A DNA stretch of 64,000 nucleotides, taken from assembly GCF_019668465.1 (NCBI RefSeq), contig NZ_AP024828.1, positions 4,588,001 to 4,652,000 of the forward strand, in the 5' to 3' direction. This document shows positions 29,930 through 39,986 of this stretch, in pieces. Source of the stretch: Mycobacterium senriense. Its GTDB lineage: Bacteria > Actinomycetota > Actinomycetes > Mycobacteriales > Mycobacteriaceae. Numbering within the stretch: position 1 is the stretch's first letter; each line of letters opens with the position of its first letter. Under the pieces are notes generated by a model. It was not told where the DNA came from and did not search any database. It worked only from the letters and a program-made list of their open reading frames with translations. A program made the position numbers and the translations under genes.

Positions 29930-29964
29930 CGCGGCAGCACACCGACGGGTGGTGTGCTGCCGCG
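29930..29964 (-). terminator. Strong hairpin between esxN and espG5
   Basis: CGCGGCAGCACACC (29930-29943) and GGTGTGCTGCCGCG (29951-29964) form a perfect 14-bp stem with a 7-nt loop, 15 nt beyond the esxN stop. No T-tract follows on the minus strand. It could be an attenuator or processing/stability structure giving high esxMN and lower espG5 mRNA levels. Confidence 0.6.
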
Positions 29965-29978
29965 CCTGAAGTTGCGGG

Positions 29979-30263
29979 TTAGGCCCAGGAGGACCCAACG
30001 GCGCTGTCGGTGCTGGCCATGTTGCTGCCCGCGGACTGGACCTTCTGTCCGTGGGAGTTGGCCTGCTCGTAGATGACCTGGAAGTTGCGACCCAACTGGG
30101 TGATGAACTCCTGGCATGCCACCGAACCCGAACCGCCCCAGAAGTCGCCGGCAGCAAGCACATCGCGAACGATGGCCTGGTGCTCCTGCTCCAAGGACGC
30201 GGCCTGGGCGCGGATCAAGGCACCGTGGGCGTCTACATCGCCGAACTGGTAGTTAATGCTCAT
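29979..30263 (-). CDS. esxN: ESX-5 secreted WXG100 protein EsxN
   Basis: This 94-residue helical hairpin protein carries the WxG turn at W42-G43-G44 (GDFWGGSGS). It starts MSINYQFGDVDAHGALIR and ends ASTDSAVGSSWA, matching the EsxN/EsxI-type of M. tuberculosis. It forms a heterodimer with EsxM, which carries the secretion signal, and the pair is exported through ESX-5. It lies 50 bp after esxM. A damaged paralogue is found at 18115-18340. Confidence 0.95.
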   Translation of the reverse strand: MSINYQFGDVDAHGALIRAQAASLEQEHQAIVRDVLAAGDFWGGSGSVACQEFITQLGRNFQVIYEQANSHGQKVQSAGSNMASTDSAVGSSWA

Positions 30264-30313
30264 AACGTGTTCTCCTAATGTCTTGAGATGTTACGCAGCT
30301 GCGGTTTTAAGCG

Positions 30314-30610
30314 CTAGCTGCCGAGGATTTGCTGCGAGGCCTGCTCTTGCTGCTCGTAGTTGTTCGCGTCGCGAATCAGTCCGTCACGCACCCCGTGGAG
30401 CATGTTGACGATGTTGCGGAAGGCCTGGTTGACCTGTCCCATGGTGTCGTACGAGGTGGCCTGGGCCTGACCGCTCCAGCCCGAGCCGGCGATGTTCATC
30501 GACGACGACCACATCTTGCGAGCCTCATCCTCAACGGTCTGGGCGTGGACCTCGAAGCGGCCCGCCATCGCCCGCATCTCGTGCGGGTCGGTCATAAAAC
30601 GTGTTGCCAT
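30314..30610 (-). CDS. esxM: ESX-5 secreted WXG100 protein EsxM
   Basis: This 98-residue protein starts [19 protein letters not shown]. It has the WxG turn at W45-S46-G47 and the C-terminal export signal YxxxE as YEQQE (85-89). Length is full; there is no premature stop as reported for some modern M. tuberculosis lineages. AAGGAGAA lies upstream of the ATG. It is the partner of EsxN. Confidence 0.95.
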   Translation of the reverse strand: MATRFMTDPHEMRAMAGRFEVHAQTVEDEARKMWSSSMNIAGSGWSGQAQATSYDTMGQVNQAFRNIVNMLHGVRDGLIRDANNYEQQEQASQQILGS

Positions 30611-30700
30611 GTCGGCTGTTCTCCTTGCTACGTGGTTATTGGGTGATGTGGTGAAGACGGTGGCCGGATCGTTTACGCGTTACGCAACCGCCGAGCCGAA

Positions 30701-30730
30701 TGAATAGAAATGACCCCCCCTTCCCGTCAA
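30701..30730 (-). promoter_or_regulatory. Candidate promoter for esxM-esxN
   Basis: On the minus strand TTGACG (30725-30730) is followed after 18 nt by TATTCA (30701-30706), a reasonable sigma-A-like -35/-10 pair about 90 nt before the esxM ATG. The surrounding 300-bp gap (30611-30910) holds no gene, fitting a separate highly expressed esxMN transcript. Confidence 0.35.
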
Positions 30731-30910
30731 CCGGCGGCCACCGGGTGCTGTCACGGTGAGACGGACGTCAAACCCGAACCGCGACGTTTGAGTTGACGGA
30801 GTGTGTGTTGCGTTTCGAGACGCGGTAAGAGCCCACGTCCCCTGTCGGGCGGTCACGTTGGCACCCATTTCGGTGACGACCTGTTCCAAGCCCCCGAACC
30901 GCTGTCCGAA

Positions 30911-31210
30911 TTACAGGGCGGCGGCTGCGTTGGCTGCTTCAGTCGCAGCGTACGAACCGGAGCTGGTGGACAGGGTGTTCACGAACATCTCGTGAATCGC
31001 AGCGGCCTGTGCGCTCACCGCTTGGTACATCTGCGCGTGTGCGGCGAACTGAGCCGCGGTCAAAGCCGACACCTCGTCGGCAGCGGCGGGCACCACCCCC
31101 GTCGTTGGGGCTGCAGCGGCTGCGTTCTGGGCGCTCAAGGTCGACCCGATAGCCTGCAGGTTCCCGGCCGCCGCGGCCAAAGCCTCCGGCTGTGTGGTCA
31201 CGAACGACAT
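30911..31210 (-). CDS. PE family protein (PE19 position)
   Basis: This 99-residue PE-domain-only protein starts MSFVTTQPEALAAAAGNLQ. The YxxxE secretion signal is YAATE (87-91). It differs from the PE protein at 36195 at only a handful of residues (for example AQMYQ versus AQTYQ, and AAAAL versus AAATG at the end). It lies 300 bp before esxM. It most likely pairs with one of the upstream PPE proteins for EspG5-dependent export. Confidence 0.93.
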   Translation of the reverse strand: MSFVTTQPEALAAAAGNLQAIGSTLSAQNAAAAAPTTGVVPAAADEVSALTAAQFAAHAQMYQAVSAQAAAIHEMFVNTLSTSSGSYAATEAANAAAAL

Positions 31211-31619
31211 ATTGTTCCCTCCTAGTTCAATCCCCGACTCTGCGAGACTAGATGACTGGGGCTTCCCAGGTCGGTGTGGAAGCCCGGTGTTTGCAATTGT
31301 TCACTTAGCGGCACTGCGAATTCACTTTTTGTAACGACACAGTAACAGCGCCTGACCTCGACCGCTGCCCCTCGCAGGGCGGTCATACGAAACGGTACCA
31401 GCCCCCGGTCGAAAAAGTTGCTGGTAATCGGCGCCTGGGATGGCGGGGCCGCGTCGCCCGGCATAAAAATCTGGTCGTCGATTACTCGTCGGAGCGGATC
31501 GATGCGACGACGATTCCCGGCGGCGTGTCGCGGGGACCTCCTTTCGCCCATTCAGCGGTTTGACTGCCCGATGGCCGCCAGAGGCAGCTCCCGGAAGCGG
31601 TCGGGACAACTCGCGGCGC
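31211..31619. other. Intergenic stretch between a PPE gene and a PE gene
   Basis: About 400 bp with no credible gene. It contains CGGCATAAAAATCTGG (about 31459-31474), a version of an AT-rich element that also occurs in the two other PPE gaps (33120-33147 and 34753-34780), each 250-320 nt before the next gene start. It probably acts as leader/promoter for the PE gene at 31210. Confidence 0.35.
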
Positions 31620-32843
31620 TCAGCCGGCAAAGGGTGGGCGGGCCATGACGGTGGGCCGGAATCCGTATTTGGGACCGACCACCCCGTGTCCGCCCGCACC
31701 GGCACCGGCCAGCGGCATACCACCGAGCAGGTTTCCGGGCCCGCCGGCGGCCTCCGGGGCGGCACTGATGCTGCTGACCGGAATCGCATGTCCCAGCGCC
31801 TGGGTCGCAGGAGCACCCGACCAGGCCACCGGCACCGACAACTTGCCACCGACCGAGGCCGCGCTGCCCAGCGCCGCCACCGGGTGAGCCGCGGCCGCCC
31901 CGCCACCCAACATGCCACCCAAACCACCGAGCCCGGGCAGCGCCTTGGCCGCGGCCGCAGGCGCGCCGCCGATCAAGCCGACCGTCTTGGAGATCTGCGT
32001 GAAGGTGTTGGCCATACCGGTACTGAAGTACGGCAGACCTTCCGTGTTGTAGAACAGACCCGCGAACGGGCTGTAGCCGTTGACGAGGGTTCCCAGGCTG
32101 GTGGGCAGGCTGGTCTGCCCGGTCAGCAGGAACCAGAGCTCCGACAGCGGGTCGGTGGTGCTCGTCGCCGCCGTCGTCGCCTGAGTCGTCGCGTTGGTGG
32201 TGGTGGTGGTCGCGGCCGGGGTCGCCAGCGACTGCAGGGTCTTCGACGTGTTGGTCGCCGTCGAGTTCGCCGTCGCGTTGGTGACCGCCGCGGCCTGGGT
32301 GGCCTGGCCCGACTGGTTGGTCACCTCGGGCGCCTTCTGGAACTGCGTCACCTTCGTCGCCGAGGAGGACTGGCCCGCGTAGCTGTACATCGCGCCCGCA
32401 TCCTGCGCCCAGTACTCGCCGTACTGGGTCTCCAGTTGCGCGATCAGCGGGGTGTTCTGGCCCAGCACGTTCGTCGCCTGCAGCTGCTGTGATTGCGTGC
32501 GGTTGGCTGCGATCAGCGGGGGCGGCACCGAGGAGGCCAGCGCGGTCTCATACGCCGCGGCCGCCGCGCGTGCCTGGGTGGCCGCCTCCTCGGCCTGAGC
32601 GGCCGTCGTGGTCAGCCAGGTCACGTACGGTTCGGCCGCTTGCGCCATCGCCGCGGACGCCGTGCCGGTCCATTCCTCGCTGCTCAGCGAGGTGATCACG
32701 CTGTCATAGGTGAGTGCGGCGGAGTTGAGTTCCGCCGCCAGCGCGCTCCATGCCGACGCCGCGGCCACAAACGAACCCGACCCCGGACCCGAGTAGATCC
32801 GCGCCGAATTGAACTCCGGTGGGAACGCCCCATAATCCACCAC
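31620..32843 (-). CDS. PPE family protein, SVP subfamily (type B, second copy)
   Basis: This 407-residue protein begins VVDYGAFPPEFNSARIYSGPG with GTG at 32841-32843 (AAGGGG 7 nt upstream). It has the PPE domain with a WTG turn, a Thr/Ala-rich linker, GKLSVPVAW and the C-terminal block YGFRPTVMARPPFAG. It is a close paralogue of the PPE at 34964; the last 130 or so residues are nearly identical while the linker differs (more TTTTT here). It corresponds to the PPE26/PPE27 region of ESX-5 in M. tuberculosis. Confidence 0.92.
   Translation of the reverse strand: MVDYGAFPPEFNSARIYSGPGSGSFVAAASAWSALAAELNSAALTYDSVITSLSSEEWTGTASAAMAQAAEPYVTWLTTTAAQAEEAATQARAAAAAYETALASSVPPPLIAANRTQSQQLQATNVLGQNTPLIAQLETQYGEYWAQDAGAMYSYAGQSSSATKVTQFQKAPEVTNQSGQATQAAAVTNATANSTATNTSKTLQSLATPAATTTTTNATTQATTAATSTTDPLSELWFLLTGQTSLPTSLGTLVNGYSPFAGLFYNTEGLPYFSTGMANTFTQISKTVGLIGGAPAAAAKALPGLGGLGGMLGGGAAAAHPVAALGSAASVGGKLSVPVAWSGAPATQALGHAIPVSSISAAPEAAGGPGNLLGGMPLAGAGAGGHGVVGPKYGFRPTVMARPPFAG
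31634..32035 (-). repeat. Near-identical 3' segment of type-B PPE genes (copy 2)
   Basis: This stretch matches 34978-35379 with only scattered differences (two in the first 200 bp), at a constant offset of 3344 bp. The copies diverge further upstream in the linker region. It is a coding repeat consistent with tandem duplication followed by gene conversion. Confidence 0.75.
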
Positions 32844-33175
32844 GAATATGCCCCTTAACCTGTGATGTTCGAATCGATGCGTCGAGTAGTGAAAGACGTT
32901 AATGCGCTGGTCGCCACCGCCACGCCGGTCGGTGGAGTGGCAGCTGCTCGACGCGCCGTTGCGCCGATTGTGAGGGCCGGCCGCTCGATGCCGGCCGACT
33001 CACCCGCGAGGGGCCGTAATAGTGGGTGTGAGCTGCGGGAATGGTCCAAGCCCAGCGCCCGTGCGACGCGAGCGCCGCGGCGGGATGCCGGCATAGCCGG
33101 GCGCACATGTGTCCAGGTCGGGGATAAAATCCGGCCGCGGATAAAGGTGAGGTGATACATGCCTGATTCCGCCGC
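32844..33175. other. Intergenic stretch between two PPE genes
   Basis: 332 bp with no credible gene. It carries the element GGGATAAAATCCGG followed by GCGGATAAAGG (33120-33146), shared with the gap at 34433-34963. It is probably the leader/promoter region of the PPE gene at 32843. Confidence 0.35.
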
Positions 33176-34432
33176 TCATCCGGCCGATGGTGGGCGGGTG
33201 AGCACGCTGTAGCGGAAGCCGTACTTGTTGACGTAACCGGCGGCCGCGCCGCGCCGCCCCATCGACCCGACCGGCATGCCGCGCAACAGACCATTGGCCG
33301 GGGAGTTGGCCCCACCGGTCGCCGCGGCCTGGATCGGCGTGGCCTCCTCCGACAGTGCCGCCGGGGTGACCGACGAGGTCAACGTCCCCCAATGCTGGGG
33401 CACCGAGAGCAGCCCCACCCGGCCGGCCTGGCCGACCCCCGCCGAGACCGCACCCACGTGGCCCACACCGCCCAGATTGCCCAGACCCAAGCTCGCGAAC
33501 TGCGGGGTCGGGAACCAGGCACCACCGGCGCCCGCTGTAGTACCGCCGGGACCGAACGTCAACTGTTGGGCAATCGACGACCAGAAACTCGTTATGCCCG
33601 TCGAGAAATAGGCAAGTCCTGTGGTCTGCTTGAGCAGGGTGCCGTACATGCCGGTGTTCAGCCCGGCGTAGTTGTTGGTCGGGGTGGGCAGCCCGGAAGT
33701 CAAGAATCCGTTGATCAAGTTCTGCAGCCAGGTAAACGGCCCCGGCTGGGTCGCGGTCGTCGTGGTCGACGCTTGGGTCACCGCTTGAGTTGTGCTGGCC
33801 GACAACGCTTGTGGGGTCACCAGCTGGGACGTGGTCTGCGCGGTGTTGCCCGCCGGCTCGGCGACGGCCTTGGCGACCGCGGCGGCCTGGGTGGAGTCCG
33901 CCTCCGGGGTGGTCGTGTTGGGCGGGGAGGTGAACGGCGTCAGCTCCGAGGCGGCGGCCGACGAGCCGGCGTAGCCGTACATGGCGGCCGCGTCCTGGGC
34001 CCACATCTCCATGTACTGCGCCTCGGTGGCCGCGATCGCCGGCGTGTTCTGCCCCAAGAAATTCGTCGCCACCAGGGTCGCCAACAACACTCGATTGGCC
34101 GCGATCACCGGTGGCGGCACCGTCATCGCAAACGCCGCCTCAAAGGCCGCCGCCGCCGCCCTGGCCTGGCCCGCGGTCTCCTCGGCCTGCGCGGCCAGGA
34201 CGCTCAGCCAGCTCACGTACGGCGTGACCGCCGACAACATCGACGCCGACGCCGGACCCACCCAGGGCGCATGGGTCAGCTCCGAGATCACCGACGTGTA
34301 GCCACTGGCGGCCGAGCCCAACTCGGCGCCGAGCCCGTCCCAGGCCGCGGCCGCGGCCATGATCGGACCGGACCCCGGACCCGCGTACATGCGACCGGAG
34401 TTGATCTCCGGCGGTAATGCCCCGAAGTCCAT
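33176..34432 (-). CDS. PPE family protein, SVP subfamily (type A, second copy)
   Basis: This 418-residue protein starts [20 protein letters not shown]. It has the PPE domain with a PWVG turn, a Thr-rich linker, [10 protein letters not shown] and the C-terminus [15 protein letters not shown]. It is a paralogue of the gene at 36563: the last 115 or so residues differ at about three positions, while the central part (residues 215-290) differs substantially. It has no PE gene next to it, unlike its sister, so its PE partner must be encoded elsewhere in the cluster. Confidence 0.92.
   Translation of the reverse strand: MDFGALPPEINSGRMYAGPGSGPIMAAAAAWDGLGAELGSAASGYTSVISELTHAPWVGPASASMLSAVTPYVSWLSVLAAQAEETAGQARAAAAAFEAAFAMTVPPPVIAANRVLLATLVATNFLGQNTPAIAATEAQYMEMWAQDAAAMYGYAGSSAAASELTPFTSPPNTTTPEADSTQAAAVAKAVAEPAGNTAQTTSQLVTPQALSASTTQAVTQASTTTTATQPGPFTWLQNLINGFLTSGLPTPTNNYAGLNTGMYGTLLKQTTGLAYFSTGITSFWSSIAQQLTFGPGGTTAGAGGAWFPTPQFASLGLGNLGGVGHVGAVSAGVGQAGRVGLLSVPQHWGTLTSSVTPAALSEEATPIQAAATGGANSPANGLLRGMPVGSMGRRGAAAGYVNKYGFRYSVLTRPPSAG
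33178..33535 (-). repeat. Near-identical 3' segment of type-A PPE genes (copy 2)
   Basis: Matches 36565-36922 almost base for base at an offset of 3387 bp, including the stop codon context. The similar offset to the type-B repeat indicates one duplication unit of about 3.35 kb. Confidence 0.75.
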
Positions 34433-34963
34433 GGTTACGAAGCACCGGGCTCGAACGACATGTATCCCCTCGCAGCTGGTCTCTCGGCGATGACCTTGAA
34501 GAATTTGCTTGCTTCGGAAGGCTAGGTGGACACACGCCCCATCGCCGCTTCGCGATTCGGCCGCCGCTACGCCGGCGGCGGTTTCGAGGGCGGTGGTCCG
34601 TCGCGGCGGCCGGATCGGGCCGACGTCGGTCGCGCACCGCCGCCATGGTCACCACCTGCGGGAACACTGGGGTGCCGCCGTCCGCGAGCCGCCCACCGCC
34701 CGGGCATCGCGGCCCGTTCCGGGGGGACCGCGCCGACGCGAAAGCCCCAGCGCGGGATAAAAATCCGGCAGCAGATAAAGGCCGCACCAGGTTCGCTGCG
34801 GTGGTGGCCCAGGACGGCGCCGTGATCCGGCGCGTGAGAGCGTCCGCCGCTGCGCATGCCGCAGGGCCGAACCATCGGGCCGAGGTTGCCGCCGGCACAC
34901 GCGAACGCGCCCCGCCCCCGTACTTCCGGGGCGGGGCGCGTTCGAGATTTGTTCGGGCTGAGG
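34433..34963. other. Intergenic stretch between PPE genes
   Basis: 531 bp without a credible gene. From the type-B gene outward it holds a 17-bp hairpin (34902-34944), then the AT-rich element GGGATAAAAATCCGG...GATAAAGG (34754-34780). It looks like a terminator followed by a promoter/leader for the PPE gene at 34432. Confidence 0.4.
34902..34944 (-). terminator. Strong hairpin after a type-B PPE gene
   Basis: CGAACGCGCCCCGCCCC (34902-34918) pairs perfectly with GGGGCGGGGCGCGTTCG (34928-34944), giving a 17-bp stem with a 9-nt loop, 20 nt beyond the PPE stop at 34964. There is no T-tract. It suggests the PPE-PE-PPE unit upstream ends here. Confidence 0.65.
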
Positions 34964-36184
34964 CTATCCCGCGAACGGTGGGCGGGCCATGACGGTGGGC
35001 CGGAATCCGTATTTGGGACCGACCACTCCGTGTCCGCCCGCACCGGCACCGGCCAGCGGCATACCACCGAGCAGGTTTCCGGGCCCGCCGGCGGCCTCCG
35101 GGGCGGCACTGATGCTGCTGACCGGAATCGCATGTCCCAGCGCCTGGGTCGCAGGAGCACCCGACCAGGCCACCGGCACCGACAGCTTGCCACCGACCGA
35201 GGCCGCGCTGCCCAGCGCCGCCACCGGGTGAGCCGCGCCCGCAGCGCCACCCAACATGCCACCCAAACCACCGAGCCCGGGCAGCGCCTTGGCCGCGGCC
35301 GCAGGCGCGCCGCCGATCAAGCCGACGGTCTTGGAGATCTGCGTGAAGGTGTTGGCCATACCGGTACTGAAGTACGGCAGACCCTCGGTGTTGTAGAAGA
35401 GGCTGGCGAAGGGGCTGTAGCCGTTCACCGCCGCTCCCAGGCTGGTGGGCAGGCTGGTCTGCCCGGTCAGCAGGAACCACAGTTCCGACAGCGGGTCGGT
35501 GGTGGTCGTCGCCGCCGCTGGAGTCACGGCAGCGGCCTTGACGGTCGAGCTTGTGGCGGGCTGCGCCAGCGCCTGCAGGGTCTTCGACGTGTTGGTCGCC
35601 GTCGAGTTCGCCGTCGCGTTGGTGACCGCCGCGGCCTGGGTGGTCTGAGCGGACGGGTTGGCCACCTGCGGTGCATTCTTGAAGGTCGACACGTTGGTCG
35701 CCGTCGCGGACTGGCCCGCGTAGCTGTACATCGCGCCCGCATCCTGCGCCCACATCTCGCCGTACTGGGCCTCCAGCTGCGCGATCAGCGGGGTGTTCTG
35801 CCCCAGCACGTTCGTCACCTGCAGCTGCTGCGATTGCATCCGGTTGGCGGCGATCAGCGGGGGCGGCACCGACGAGGCCAGCGCGGTCTCATAGGCCGCG
35901 GCGGCCGAACGTGCCTGGGTGGCAGCCTCCTCGGCCTGAGCGGCCGTGGCGGTCATCCATGCGGCGTAGGGAGTCGCCGCCTGGGCCATCGCCGCCGAGG
36001 CCGTGCCGGTCCACTCCTCGCTGCTCAGCGCGGTGACGACTTGCTCGTAGCTCAGCGCCGCCGAGTTGAGCTCGGCCGCCAGCGCGCTCCACGCCGAGGC
36101 GGCGGCCATCAAGGACCCCGACCCCGGACCAGAATAAATTCGCGCCGAATTGAACTCCGGCGGAAACGCTCCGTAATCCAACAT
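34964..36184 (-). CDS. PPE family protein, SVP subfamily (type B, first copy)
   Basis: This 406-residue protein begins MLDYGAFPPEFNSARIYSGPG. It has the PPE domain with a WTG turn, an Ala/Thr linker (VKAAAVTPAAATTTT), GKLSVPVAW and YGFRPTVMARPPFAG. Two ATGs are adjacent (36187 and 36184); AAGGAG fits the second better. It lies 10 bp after the PE stop, the standard PE-PPE pairing. It is a paralogue of the gene at 31620. Confidence 0.93.
   Translation of the reverse strand: MLDYGAFPPEFNSARIYSGPGSGSLMAAASAWSALAAELNSAALSYEQVVTALSSEEWTGTASAAMAQAATPYAAWMTATAAQAEEAATQARSAAAAYETALASSVPPPLIAANRMQSQQLQVTNVLGQNTPLIAQLEAQYGEMWAQDAGAMYSYAGQSATATNVSTFKNAPQVANPSAQTTQAAAVTNATANSTATNTSKTLQALAQPATSSTVKAAAVTPAAATTTTDPLSELWFLLTGQTSLPTSLGAAVNGYSPFASLFYNTEGLPYFSTGMANTFTQISKTVGLIGGAPAAAAKALPGLGGLGGMLGGAAGAAHPVAALGSAASVGGKLSVPVAWSGAPATQALGHAIPVSSISAAPEAAGGPGNLLGGMPLAGAGAGGHGVVGPKYGFRPTVMARPPFAG
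34978..35379 (-). repeat. Near-identical 3' segment of type-B PPE genes (copy 1)
   Basis: Partner of the segment at 31634-32035; see that entry for the comparison. Confidence 0.75.
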
Positions 36185-36194
36185 CATTGACTCC

Positions 36195-36494
36195 TTAACC
36201 AGTCGCGGCCGCGTTGGCCGCTTCAGTCACCGCGTACGACCCGGAGCTGGTGCTCAGGGTGTTGACAAACATTTCGTGAATTGCTGCCGCCTGAGCACTG
36301 ACGGCCTGGTACGTCTGCGCGTGCGCGGCGAACTGCGCCGCCGTGAGCGCCGAGACCTCGTCGGCAGCCGCCGGCACCACCCCCGTCGTCGGGGCCGCTG
36401 CGGCGGCGTTTTGAGCGCTCAGCGTTGAGCCGATGGTCTGCAGATTGCCCGCTGCGGCGGCAAGCGCCTCGGGCTGCGTGGTCACAAAGGACAT
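36195..36494 (-). CDS. PE family protein (PE18 position)
   Basis: This 99-residue PE protein starts MSFVTTQPEALAAAAGNLQTIGS. The YxxxE export motif is YAVTE (87-91). It is co-transcribed with the PPE gene 10 bp downstream and the PPE gene 68 bp upstream. The arrangement PPE-PE-PPE equals PPE25-PE18-PPE26 of M. tuberculosis. It is nearly identical to the PE at 30911. Confidence 0.93.
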   Translation of the reverse strand: MSFVTTQPEALAAAAGNLQTIGSTLSAQNAAAAAPTTGVVPAAADEVSALTAAQFAAHAQTYQAVSAQAAAIHEMFVNTLSTSSGSYAVTEAANAAATG

Positions 36495-36562
36495 CTAGTT
36501 TCCTTCCCTTCGGTGGGGCCCGGCGAGCATTGCGTTGTGTTGACCGTTCATCTGGACTCTTC

Positions 36563-37807
36563 TTATCCGGCCGATGGTGGGCGGGTGAGCACGCTGTAGC
36601 GGAAGCCGTACTTGTTGACGTAACCGGCGGCCGCGCCGCGCCGCCCCATCGACCCGACCGGCATGCCGCGCAACAGACCATTGGCCGGGGAGTTCGCTCC
36701 GCCGGTCACCGCGGCCTGGATCGGAGTGGCCTCCTCCGACAGTGCCGCCGGGGTGACCGACGAGGTCAACGTCCCCCAATGCTGGGGCACCGAGAGCAGC
36801 CCCACCCGGCCGGCCTGGCCGACCCCCGCCGAGACCGCACCCACGTGGCCCACACCGCCCAGATTGCCCAGACCCAGGTTCGCGAACTGCGGGGTCGGGA
36901 ACCAGGCGCCATTGGCACCCGCCGTAGTACCGCCGGGACCGAAGACCAACTGCTGGGCGAGCTGCGACCAGAAGGTCGGTATGCCATTCGAGAAGTAGGC
37001 AAGGCCCGAGGTCTGCTTGAGGATCACGGTGTAGAGCGTGGGATTCAGTCCCAGCCAGTTGTTGGTCGGGGTCGGCAGCCCGGAGTTCAACAAGTCCTGA
37101 ATTGAGCTCGAGAGCAGTCCCGGATTCGACGTGGCCGCGGTCGTTTGTGTCGCCGCCTGAGTTGTGCTGGCCGACAACGCTTGTGGGGTCACCAGCTGGG
37201 ACGTGGTCTGTGCGGTGTTGCCCGCCGGCTGGGAGACGGCCTGAGCCACCGCGGCCGCTTGGTCGGAGCTCGCCTCCGGGGTAGTCGTATTGGGCGGCGT
37301 GACGAACGGAATCAACGTCGAGGCGGCCGCCGAAGACGCGGTGTATCCGGCCATAGCGCCCGCGTCCTGCGCCCACATCTCCATGTACTGTGCCTCGGTG
37401 GCCGCAATCGCCGGCGTGTTCTGCCCGAAGAAATTCGTCGCCACCAGGGTCGCCAACAACACTCGATTGGCCGCGATCACCGGCGGTGGCACCGTCATCG
37501 CAAACGCCGCCTCAAAGGCCGCCGCGGCGGCCCGGCCCTGCCCCGCCGTTTCCTCGGCCTGCGCGGCCATCGTATTGAGCCAGCCCACGTACGGGGTGAT
37601 CGCCGAAAGCATCTCCATCGATGCCGGTCCCACCCATGGCCCGCTGGTGAGCTCGGTAACCACCGAGTTGTAGCCGCTGGCTGCTACACCCAATTCCGCC
37701 GCAATCTCATCCCAGGCGGCGGCCGCGGCCATCATCGGCCCCGACCCCGGACCCGCATACATGCGACCGGAATTGATTTCGGGCGGTAACGCCGCGAAGT
37801 CAAACAC
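36563..37807 (-). CDS. PPE family protein, SVP subfamily (PPE25 position, type A, first copy)
   Basis: This 414-residue protein begins with GTG at 37805-37807 ([21 protein letters not shown]), with GAGGAGG 5-6 nt upstream; ten further codons upstream would put the ribosome site inside the gene. It has the PPE domain, a Thr/Ser linker, [10 protein letters not shown] and [15 protein letters not shown]. It is the first gene of the PE/PPE block of ESX-5, downstream of the ferredoxin gene. It is a paralogue of the gene at 33176. Confidence 0.92.
   Translation of the reverse strand: MFDFAALPPEINSGRMYAGPGSGPMMAAAAAWDEIAAELGVAASGYNSVVTELTSGPWVGPASMEMLSAITPYVGWLNTMAAQAEETAGQGRAAAAAFEAAFAMTVPPPVIAANRVLLATLVATNFFGQNTPAIAATEAQYMEMWAQDAGAMAGYTASSAAASTLIPFVTPPNTTTPEASSDQAAAVAQAVSQPAGNTAQTTSQLVTPQALSASTTQAATQTTAATSNPGLLSSSIQDLLNSGLPTPTNNWLGLNPTLYTVILKQTSGLAYFSNGIPTFWSQLAQQLVFGPGGTTAGANGAWFPTPQFANLGLGNLGGVGHVGAVSAGVGQAGRVGLLSVPQHWGTLTSSVTPAALSEEATPIQAAVTGGANSPANGLLRGMPVGSMGRRGAAAGYVNKYGFRYSVLTRPPSAG
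36565..36922 (-). repeat. Near-identical 3' segment of type-A PPE genes (copy 1)
   Basis: Partner of the segment at 33178-33535; see that entry for the comparison. Confidence 0.75.
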
Positions 37808-38303
37808 CGTGTCCTCCTCAGTCGGCCGCGAACGCATGCGATCTCGGCTGTCACATAGGAATCAGTAGTGGTCGTGGTCACGGCTCTGTAAACGACGCCA
37901 CTTGTCGGCCGCCGAAACCGGGTGGGGTCGCTGTGCGATGCCTTCCGCCCGCAACCCCATCAGCCGCGCCGGACGATGCATACTGACCGATTGGCTGTGC
38001 CCGCAAAGGTGGTCTGCCACCGCACTTCTCGGACATCCAGTCAAGAACGTCATGCACCTTCTGGCCTCGGCTTATCCCCGTTATCAGCAACCGAGCGACA
38101 GCTCGCGTGTGCCCGAACTGCCGCCCGCGACTGAGATTAGTTCGTTACGAGGCAAACGCCGACACCCAAAGTCACCTGTTCATCAATGGCCAGCCACTGT
38201 TCATTCCCGGTCGGTGGGAGTTCACAAAAGGCAACGAATTGTTCATCATCCGTTTGCCTTTCGCCGACGGCGTCAGGACAGGCGTCAGGACGGATTTGCG
38301 CCG
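37808..38303. other. Intergenic stretch between ferredoxin and PPE genes
   Basis: About 500 bp downstream of the ferredoxin stop and upstream of the PPE GTG. Short open frames exist on both strands but show no family features or ribosome sites. It presumably carries the promoter of the PPE-PE-PPE unit. I see no repeat or hairpin of note. Confidence 0.3.
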
Positions 38304-38510
<207 letters not shown>

Positions 38511-38569
38511 CTAGGCGGCCGGTTCGGCCCTGAACGGCTCCACGAAATGGCCGGGCTGGCACTTCGCGG

Positions 38570-38606
38570 TTCGATACTCAGGTTAGTCGGTCGGTAAAGT
38601 ATCGAA
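38570..38606. promoter_or_regulatory. Inverted repeat in the ferredoxin/P450 divergent promoter region
   Basis: TTCGATACT (38570-38578) and AGTATCGAA (38598-38606) are perfect 9-bp inverted arms separated by 19 bp. They lie between the two divergent starts (38498 and 38789). This could be a two-site operator or an extended palindrome; the regulator is unknown. Confidence 0.45.
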
Positions 38607-38713
38607 GATGTTCGCCAGCCGATTCCGTGCGCCGGAAGCTCCGGACCGGCCCGAGTAGGCGTGTTCGTGTTCCTTTGCCGCGCATGCAATATTGATGTGC
38701 CGCCACATGTTGA

Positions 38714-39980
<1,267 letters not shown>

Positions 39981-39986
39981 CGCGCC

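Noticed and set aside
32855..33000. Possible PE-gene remnant (TIGAT...PPTGVAVA...SALT in one minus frame) between two PPE genes
   Set aside because: The similarity to LQTIGST...PTTGVV...SALT is short and needs gaps. Its distance to the flanking genes does not match the PE position in the sister unit, and Ala/Thr-rich frames in GC-rich DNA give such matches by chance.
37862..38290. Several short open frames in the gap before the first ESX-5 PPE gene
   Set aside because: They overlap on both strands, lack start signals and resemble no family.
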